The position numbers and the translations under genes are program-made. From assembly GCF_003265705.1 (NCBI RefSeq), contig NW_020312848.1, positions 51,338,545 to 51,402,544 on the forward strand: DNA of 64,000 bases, given 5' to 3'. Under the pieces are notes generated by a model. The model had not been told where the DNA came from. It did no database searches and saw nothing but the letters and a program-made list of their open reading frames with translations. The DNA comes from Callorhinus ursinus. Taxonomy: Eukaryota; Chordata; Mammalia; Carnivora; Otariidae. Within the stretch, counting starts at the first letter, position 1, and each line of letters starts with the position of its first letter. Positions 57,276 to 64,000 of this stretch are shown here, piece by piece.

Positions 57276-59137
57276 GGGGAAAGAATGAAAAATATCAATT
57301 ATTGAAATTCCCAAAAACTTGCCAAATTAACATGCCCAGAAGAGAGATCATATTCCACTCCAGCTCCCAATTCTATTTCTGTATTCCCCTCCTTAGTTAA
57401 CAGTATCACCATTCACCCTGCTCCGCAGACTAAAATACGCTTGCGTCAGCCCCAGTTTCTTACTCTCCCTTACTCTCATCATCCGACTGTTCCTCTGCCC
57501 ATAATACCTTTCCCCTACTTGGATTTCTACTTATCTCTCAAAGCACAGCTTGGATGGTGACTTCTGTGTGAAGCCTTAAACAGACAAACAAACACCTACA
57601 GTTTCCTTGTAGAAATTAGGAAATTACATCCAGGTGCTCCAAGTCCAAAGACAAAAGAATCCCCATGGACTCAAATCTTGACACTTGGATTCATCCTTCC
57701 CTTCGAGGATTACTCATCAACCAGCTTTTCTAACTCCAACTTTTAGAACCAAAAGGTAATGAGTTGTAAACAAAAGATTTATGTAGGGAAAAAAATCCCA
57801 GAAGGAAGCATGTCTAATTTCTAACAGTAAAATATTAGGATCATCAGTCAACACCTAGAAGACCTCATCTGATTTTATAAAGGAAACAACAGAGTTTTCT
57901 TTTACCTTTCCTCTCCTCTACAAGGTTACATTTAATCATTCCCCCATCTGTGCTCCCTTAGCTATTTAGGTTAACTTCAATGATATTTCTTAAAACCTTG
58001 TTATAGGTACCTGCCTACACATATAACTTTTTCACTAAAATGTAAGCTTTTCAGTTACAGAAATCATGTCTTACCCATGTTTGTATGCCCAGAAGGAGAC
58101 CTGGAAAATAGTATTTTTATACTTTAAATTTAAAATATGAAAGGTTTTTAAGAGCATTTTTAAGTAAGATGGTTCCTAGGCAATGTACATTATCTAAACA
58201 GTGTATACATTTCTTTCAGTAAAAACATATTCTAGGTAATCTAGTAAGAAATCTTTTGTGCTGCATCAAGTTAGGCAATTTAAACACTAGGAATAAAGTT
58301 GAACAGTGCTTTATTATTATGCATAATGAAATAATGCTAACGTAGTATTCATTATGTGAAATAGAATAAAACAGAATAAAATTTTCACAACAGAATTTTT
58401 TCTTTACTGTTCATTTATGAATATGAATATGAATAAGAAAATTTTCCTTAAATTGGGAAACTGTTTTACAGGACTATAACAACCATAGTTCTTTGTATTT
58501 CAATTTAAAAACTTATTAAAAAGAAAAAAGCACTTTAGTTCCTGACTTTCCTAAAACAACTTTGAGAAGAAAATTAATGCACTAACTTCAAAATGAAAAA
58601 TTTATATGAAAATGAAGAAAATCTCATTCGTATAATGTTATTTCAGAAAAATTAGTAAGTCATGTTGTTACTCAGAAATTTTACATCTCACTTTCCCTTG
58701 AGGGAATGGCAGTTTATGCTTCAGACAGAGCAAGTAATCTTTTCAAATCAAAGAAGTTATACACATGAAATCTAAATTAAAAGTCATAAACTTTCAGAGA
58801 CTCATGTAACCAGAGTCTATATTTTCTTGTCATATTGTTACTACCTTAAATCTAGATTCACCAAGACAACAACAAAATTATAACCAACTTAAGATAATCA
58901 ACTTTGGAAGTAAGAAACCTCAGAGAATATTTAATGTAGAAGTTTCCACCTCCATTTCAAAATGTGTGACTGTGTTACATGTTCCTCCTAGTAGTCAAGG
59001 AGATTTCCAATAGTAAGGGGAAAAACACTGATTATCATTGGGATTACAAACCCCACAGCTGTTCTGCTCACCTTTTCTTCAGTGACTTTCATCAAACTCA
59101 ATCTATTTGTGGGTTCCTACCATCGAGCATTAAGGTT
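57276..59137. other. Intron, mostly unassigned
   Basis: C/T-rich 57370-57600 (for example cttatctctcaaagcacagc and acttctgtgtgaagccttaa) and 58030-58110 (atgtaagcttttcagttaca, catgtcttacccatgtttgt) look like further diverged L2 pieces in sense. The rest is AT-rich. Confidence 0.4.
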
Positions 59138-59153
59138 AAAAATCAACAACTTA

Positions 59154-61325
59154 ACCCAAAACCAGACAAACACCCCACCAAAAAGAAGAATCACAGACCA
59201 ATATCCCTGATGAACGTGGATGTAAAAATTCTCACCAAAATACTAGCCAAAAGATCCAACAGTACATTAAAAGTATTATTCACCATGACCAAGTGGGATT
59301 TATTCCTGGGCTGCAAGGGTGGTTCAATATCTGCTAATCAATCAGTGTGCTACACTACATTAATAAAAGAAAGGACAAGAACCATGTGATCCTCTCAAAA
59401 GATGCAGAAAAGGCATGTGACAAAGTGTAGCATCCTTTCTTGATTAAAACTCTTCACGGTGTAGGGATAGAGGGCACATACCTCAATATCATAAAAGCCA
59501 TATATGAAAAGCCAACAGCAAATATTATTCTCAATGGGGAAAAACTAAGAGCTTTCCCCCTAAGGTCAGGAACATGGCAGGGATGTCCACTATCACCACT
59601 GCTGTTCAACATAATACTAGAATTCCTAGCCTCAGCAATCAGACAACAAAAAGAAATAAAAAGCATCTGAATCGGCAGAGAAGTCAAACTCTCACTCTTT
59701 GCAAATGACCCGATACTCTACGTGGAAAATCCAAAAGACTCCACCTCAAAATTATTAGAACTCATACAGGAATTCAGCAAAGTGGCAGGATATAAAATCA
59801 ATGCACAGAAATCCATTGCATTTCTACACACTAACAATGAGACAGAAGAAAGAGAAATTAAGGAGTCAATAGCATTTACAATTGCACCAAAAACCATAAG
59901 GTACCTAGGAATAAACCTAACCAAAGAGGCAAAGCATCTGTACTCAGAAAACTATAGAACACTCCTAAAAGAAATTGAGGAAGACACAAAGAAATGGCAA
60001 AATGTTCCATGCTCATGGATTGGAAGAAGAGATATTGTTAAAATGTCTATGCTACCTAGAACAATCTACATATTCAATGCAAGCCCTATCAAAATACCAT
60101 CAACTTTTTTCACTGACCTGGAACAAATAATCCTAAAATTTGCATGAAACCAGAAAAGACCCCAAATAGCCAAAGGAACGTTGAAAAAGAAAACCAAAGC
60201 TGGTGGCATCACAATTCTGGATTTCAAGCTCTATTACAAAGCTGTAATCATCAAGACAGTATGGTACTATCACAAAAACAGACACATAGATCAATGGAAC
60301 ATAATAGAGACCCCAGAAATGGACCCTCAACTCTATGGTCAACTAATCTTCAACAAAGCAGGAAAGAATATCCAATGGAAAAAAGACAGTCTCTTCAGCA
60401 AATGGTGTTGGGAAAATTGGACAGCCACATGCAGAAGAATGAAACTGGACCACTTTCTTATACCATACACAAAAAAAGACTCAAAATGGATGAAAGACCT
60501 AAATGTGAGGCAGGAATCCATCAAAATCTGAGAGGAAAACACAGGCAGCAACCTATGTGACCTCAGTCACAGCAATTTCTTGCTAGACACATCTCCAAAG
60601 GCAAGGGAAACAAAGGCAAAAATGAACTATTGGGACTTCATCAAGATAAAAGGCTTTTGCACAGCAAAGGAAACAGTCAATAAAATGAAAAGGCAACCTA
60701 CAGAATGGGAGAAGATATTTGCAAATGTTTTATCAGATAAAGTGCCAGTATCCAAAATCTATAAAGAACTTATCAATCTCAACACCCAAAGAACAAATAA
60801 TCCAATCAAGAAATGGGCAGAAGACATGAACAGACATTTCTGCAAAGAAGACATCCAAATGGCCAACAGACACATGAAAAAATGCTCAATATCACTCGGC
60901 ATCAGGGAAATATAAATCAAAACCACAATGAGATACCACCTCACACCAGTCAGAATGGCTAAAATTAACAAGTCAGGAAACAACAGATGTTGGCAAGGAT
61001 GCAGAGAAAGGGGAACCCTCCTACACTGTTGGTGGGAATGCAAGCTGGTACGGCCACTCTGGAAAACAGCATGGAGGTTCCTCAAAAGTTGAAAATAGAG
61101 CTACCCTATGACCCAGCAATTGCACGACTGCGTAGTTAACCCCAAAGATACAAATGTAGTGATCCAAAGGGGCACCTGCACCCCAATATTTATAGCAGCA
61201 ATGTCCACAATAGCCAAATTATGGAAAGAGCCCAGATGTCCATCTACAGATGAATGGATAAAAAAGAGGTGGTGTATATATATAAATATATGAATATATA
61301 TATGAATACTACTCTATATAGTATA

Positions 61326-61366
<41 letters not shown>

Positions 61367-61774
61367 CACATACTACTCAGCCATCAAAAAAATGAAATCT
61401 TGCCATTTGCAATTATGTGGATGGAACTAGAGGGTACTATGCTAAGCGAAATAAGTCAATCAGAGAAAGAAAATTATCATATGATCTCACTAGTATGTGG
61501 AATTTAAGAAACAAAACAGGATCATAGGGGAAGGGAGGGGAAAATAATACAAGATGAAATCAGAGAGGGAGACAAACCATAAGAGACTCTTAATCAGATT
61601 GAGGGTTGCTGGATGCAAAAGGGGTGGGGGATAGGGTAACCGGGTGATGGACATTAAGGACGGCATGTGATGTGATGAGCACTGGGTATTATATAAGACT
61701 GATGAATCACTGAACTCCATCCACCTCTGAAACTAATAATATACTACATGTTAATTAATTGAATTTAAATTTAA
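59154..61774 (+). mobile_element. Carnivoran L1, 2.6 kb, 5' truncated, dead ORF2
   Basis: The copy starts inside the RT domain (P-K-P-D-K-H...I-S-L-M-N) and runs to the older 3' end gttaattaattgaatttaaa. The duplication aaaaatcaacaactta is at 59138-59153 and 61775-61790, so the insertion is complete as it landed. ORF2 is broken by frameshifts and stops (for example after K-E-I-K-S-I at 59670). The RT catalytic box reads F-A-N-D instead of F-A-D-D at 59699-59710. It is the longest retroelement in the window and has no inversion. The 3' UTR lacks the purine tract of the younger copies. Confidence 0.96.
61270..61376. repeat. Compound (TA)n(TG)n microsatellite inside L1 ORF2
   Basis: tatatatataaatatatgaa, then gtgtgtgtgtgtgtg and tatatatatatatatatata. 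It lies at the same ORF2 position as the CA run at 19501. Confidence 0.93.
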
Positions 61775-62259
61775 AAAAATCAACAACTTAGAGAAGTCTT
61801 TTGGATAGCCCTTGCTCCAAAGACAGAGAACTGTGGTCACATCTCGGCACCACTTCCTTACTAGCCAGATTGCCTTAAACAAATCATTTAACTTCTCTAA
61901 GCCTCATTTCCACCTCTATAAAATGGGGATTGCAGTACCACCTACATCACAGGGTTGTTATGAGAAATAGAGAGAGGGTCCACAAAGTGTTAACACAGTA
62001 CATGATACTGAGTAAATAGTCAACAATTAAGATGATAAAGAGGATGCTAGCAACAACAGAACAAAAGGAAGCAAAATCAAGTACAGTATTCTTTCTGTAA
62101 GATTCAAGATAAAAATAAGCTTTTACATATTGCTCTGAATGTTTTTCCTTTTATATACTAAACTGGAAGTCTTTAGGCTGAAAATTCTACCTCTTATTTC
62201 TAAACGCTTGGTAGATTATTTCTTAATTTCTTTTAAGAAGGTAAAGTTAACATACTTTT

Positions 62260-62444
62260 TTTTTTTTTTTTTTTAGAGAGAGAAAGAGAGATGGGGAAGG
62301 GCAGAGGGAGAGAGAAAGAATCTTATGCAGGGTCCATGCCCAGTGTGCAGCCTGACCCGGACCTCAATCTCACAACCCTGAGATCACAACCTGAGCTGAA
62401 ATCAAGAATCAGAAGCCTAACGAACTGAGTAACCCAGGTGCTCC
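62260..62444 (-). mobile_element. Older CAN SINE with imperfect target-site duplication
   Basis: T20 tail, gagagatggggaagggcaga, tgcagggtccatgcccagtg, caaccctgagatcacaacct, gagctgaaatcaagaatcag and a decayed head taacccaggtgctcc. Flanks aagttaacatactttt (62244-62259) and aagtcaatatactttt (62445-62460) differ at three bases. Confidence 0.9.
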
Positions 62445-62460
62445 AAGTCAATATACTTTT

Positions 62461-63354
62461 ATTTTGGATCTCAATTGTTCTGCTTTTAGGAATTAATCTT
62501 CCCAAAATTTAATGTGCACAACTATTTAGTTAAAAATATTTTCTATAAAAACATTATGTCTATTATGTTTTAAATTACCATTTTTAACATACACACACAT
62601 ACATACATATATAAAAAGACAGTCATCAAAAATCCAAGTCATTAGCTCTGATTGATGAGATTATGGTTTCCTTTTCTTTCCTTTTTTTGGGGGGGGGTGG
62701 GGATTCTTGTAACATTAAAAAAGGTTATGGTATGATTTCCTCTGACCTGGGTATCATATCATTCACTCTAAGAAAGACAACATAAGTCAGCAGATTTCAG
62801 CAGATGTTAATAAATTATGCTAAGCCTAGAAACAGCAGATTTCAAACCTGCTTTTGGAACAAGTACAACACAGCAGTTGGGCTTTAATGCTATCTCTGAT
62901 CAAAGACTATGCTGAAGGATTTTTATTCCTCCTACAAATATTATTATCAAGTTATCCTAAATCCTCAGCTTGTGTCTAAGTTCAAACCAAATGACAGTTT
63001 TGGGGGAATTTATGTCTTGGTTTAGAAAATTAAAACTCCCCTAGAGAACTAAACAGAGACATGATGGATTTTCTTACCTTGTAAAATTTAGCCACAGCCA
63101 TCAATGAGTAAATGATATTATTCTGATTTTGATTTTTTTCCTATAAATTTCTTATTCATGTTTTTGTACATTCATTTTTTAATTAAAAAAAAAGTTCCCA
63201 ACCTATAATTCACTACCTATCAGTTACCAACAAAGTCTGGTTTTAACCTCACTTCTCTGGCACAGTGCTTTCAACCCCTTCAGGCCTAAAAAGAGCACCA
63301 CCCACCCTGGCAATATACAATCTAAAAATGTTTGAATATTAAATATTGTGTTTT
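62461..63354. other. Intron, nothing recognised
   Basis: A short (ACACAT)n run lies at 62590-62612 and a G-run near 62690-62702. No family or exon recognised. Confidence 0.4.
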
Positions 63355-64000
63355 TCCAGGAAAGAATGTCCAATGGAAAAAAGATAGTCTCTTCAACAAA
63401 TGGTGTTGGGAAAACTGGACAGCCACATGCATAAGAATGAAACTGGACCATTTCCTTACACCACACACAAAAGGAGACTCAAAATGGATGAAAGACCTAA
63501 ATGTGAGACAGGAGTCCATCAAAATCCTTGAGGAGAACACAGGCAGCAACTTCTTCCTAGAAACATCGCCAAAGGCAAGGAAAGCAAGGGCAAAAATGAA
63601 CTATTGGAACTTCATCAAAATAAAAAGCTTTTGCATAGCAAAGGAAACAGTTAACAAAACCAAAAGACAACCGACAGAATGGGAGAAGATATTTACTAAT
63701 GACATATCAGATAAAGGGCTAGTATCCAAAATCTATAAAGATTTGGGGCACATGCACCCCAATGTTTATAGTAGCAATGTCCACAATAGCCAAACTAGGG
63801 AAAGAGCCTAGATGTCCATCGACAGATGAATGGATAAAGAAGATGTGGTATATATACACAATGGAATATTAGGCAGCCATCAAAAAATGAAATCTTGCCA
63901 TTTGCAACAATGGGATGGAACTAGAGGGTATTATGCTAAGTGACATAAGTCAATCAGAGAAAGACAAGTATCATATGATCTCACTGATATGAAGAATTTG
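63355..64000 (+). mobile_element. Carnivoran L1 ORF2 part with internal deletion, runs off the window
   Basis: Starts aggaaagaatgtccaatgga and continues in sense through the ORF2 C-terminal half. At about 63743 it jumps from atccaaaatctataaagat to ggggcacatgcaccccaatg, skipping roughly 400 bp that are present at 60766-61170 in the longer copy. The 159-codon frame at 63332-63811 spans this joint and is an L1 relic, not a host gene. The 3' end is beyond the window, so no duplication can be checked. Confidence 0.93.

Larger units (their letters stand above)
53349..64000 (-). other. IMMP2L: IMMP2L intron upstream of the exon (partial)
   Basis: This is inferred from the acceptor at 53349-53350. 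The preceding exon, which should encode the N-terminal membrane anchor and end at the catalytic Ser-Met-Gln, was not recognised here and must lie beyond 64000. The stretch holds MIR and L2 relics and three recent L1 copies. Confidence 0.78.

Noticed and set aside
59440..60915. Several open frames resembling reverse transcriptase
   Set aside because: They are fragments of one L1 ORF2 broken by stops and frameshifts, bounded by an L1 target-site duplication; not a host gene.
1..64000. CRISPR array or bacterial-type operon
   Set aside because: The window is mammalian nuclear DNA. Tandem repeats are microsatellites or short duplications without spacer structure.
53349..64000. Preceding IMMP2L exon (membrane anchor and catalytic Ser)
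   Set aside because: I looked on the minus strand for an exon ending in the codons for Ser-Met-Gln before a GT donor and saw none.

Overview
This window is nuclear DNA of a placental mammal, very probably an arctoid carnivoran (bear, seal or mustelid side of Carnivora). The evidence is the density of tRNA-Lys-derived Carnivora CAN SINEs. Their head reads GGGGCGCCTGGGTGGCTCAG and their tail reads TCAAATAAATAAAATCTTT. The young L1 elements also carry a carnivoran 3' UTR. The dog-specific SINEC_Cf head is not seen, but the species cannot be fixed from this window alone.

The only protein-coding sequence I can support is one 104-bp exon at 53245-53348 on the minus strand. Its 34 codons match the second coding exon (exon 3 in the human transcript, from memory) of IMMP2L, subunit 2 of the mitochondrial inner membrane signal peptidase. 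It has a pyrimidine-rich acceptor and a GTAAGT donor. Everything left of it (1-53244) is the downstream intron and everything right of it (53349-64000) is the upstream intron. No other IMMP2L exon, no LRRN3-like long reading frame and no structural RNA gene was found.

The rest is intron filled with layered transposons. The oldest layer is L2, MIR, L1M 3' ends, MLT1-type LTRs, one probable ERV1-like solo LTR and two copies of one short inverted-repeat DNA transposon (34890-35197 and 48049-48640). On top lie about 20 Carnivora SINEs, many with exact 10-17 bp target-site duplications. The youngest layer is carnivoran L1: 9878-10015, a nested pair at 18671-20142, 30576-31244, 36996-38421, 55749-56170, 59154-61774 and 63355-64000 (running off the window).

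The most notable pattern is structural. Four of these L1 insertions carry a 5' inversion of the twin-priming type. Two of them break at the same internal A-tract of the L1 3' UTR, and one carries a candidate 3' transduction. One SINE has folded back on itself to give a perfect 18-bp inverted repeat. A TA/CA microsatellite has grown at the same ORF2 position in several independent L1 copies. I found no sign of a new gene system; the value lies in the IMMP2L exon and the retrotransposon breakpoints.
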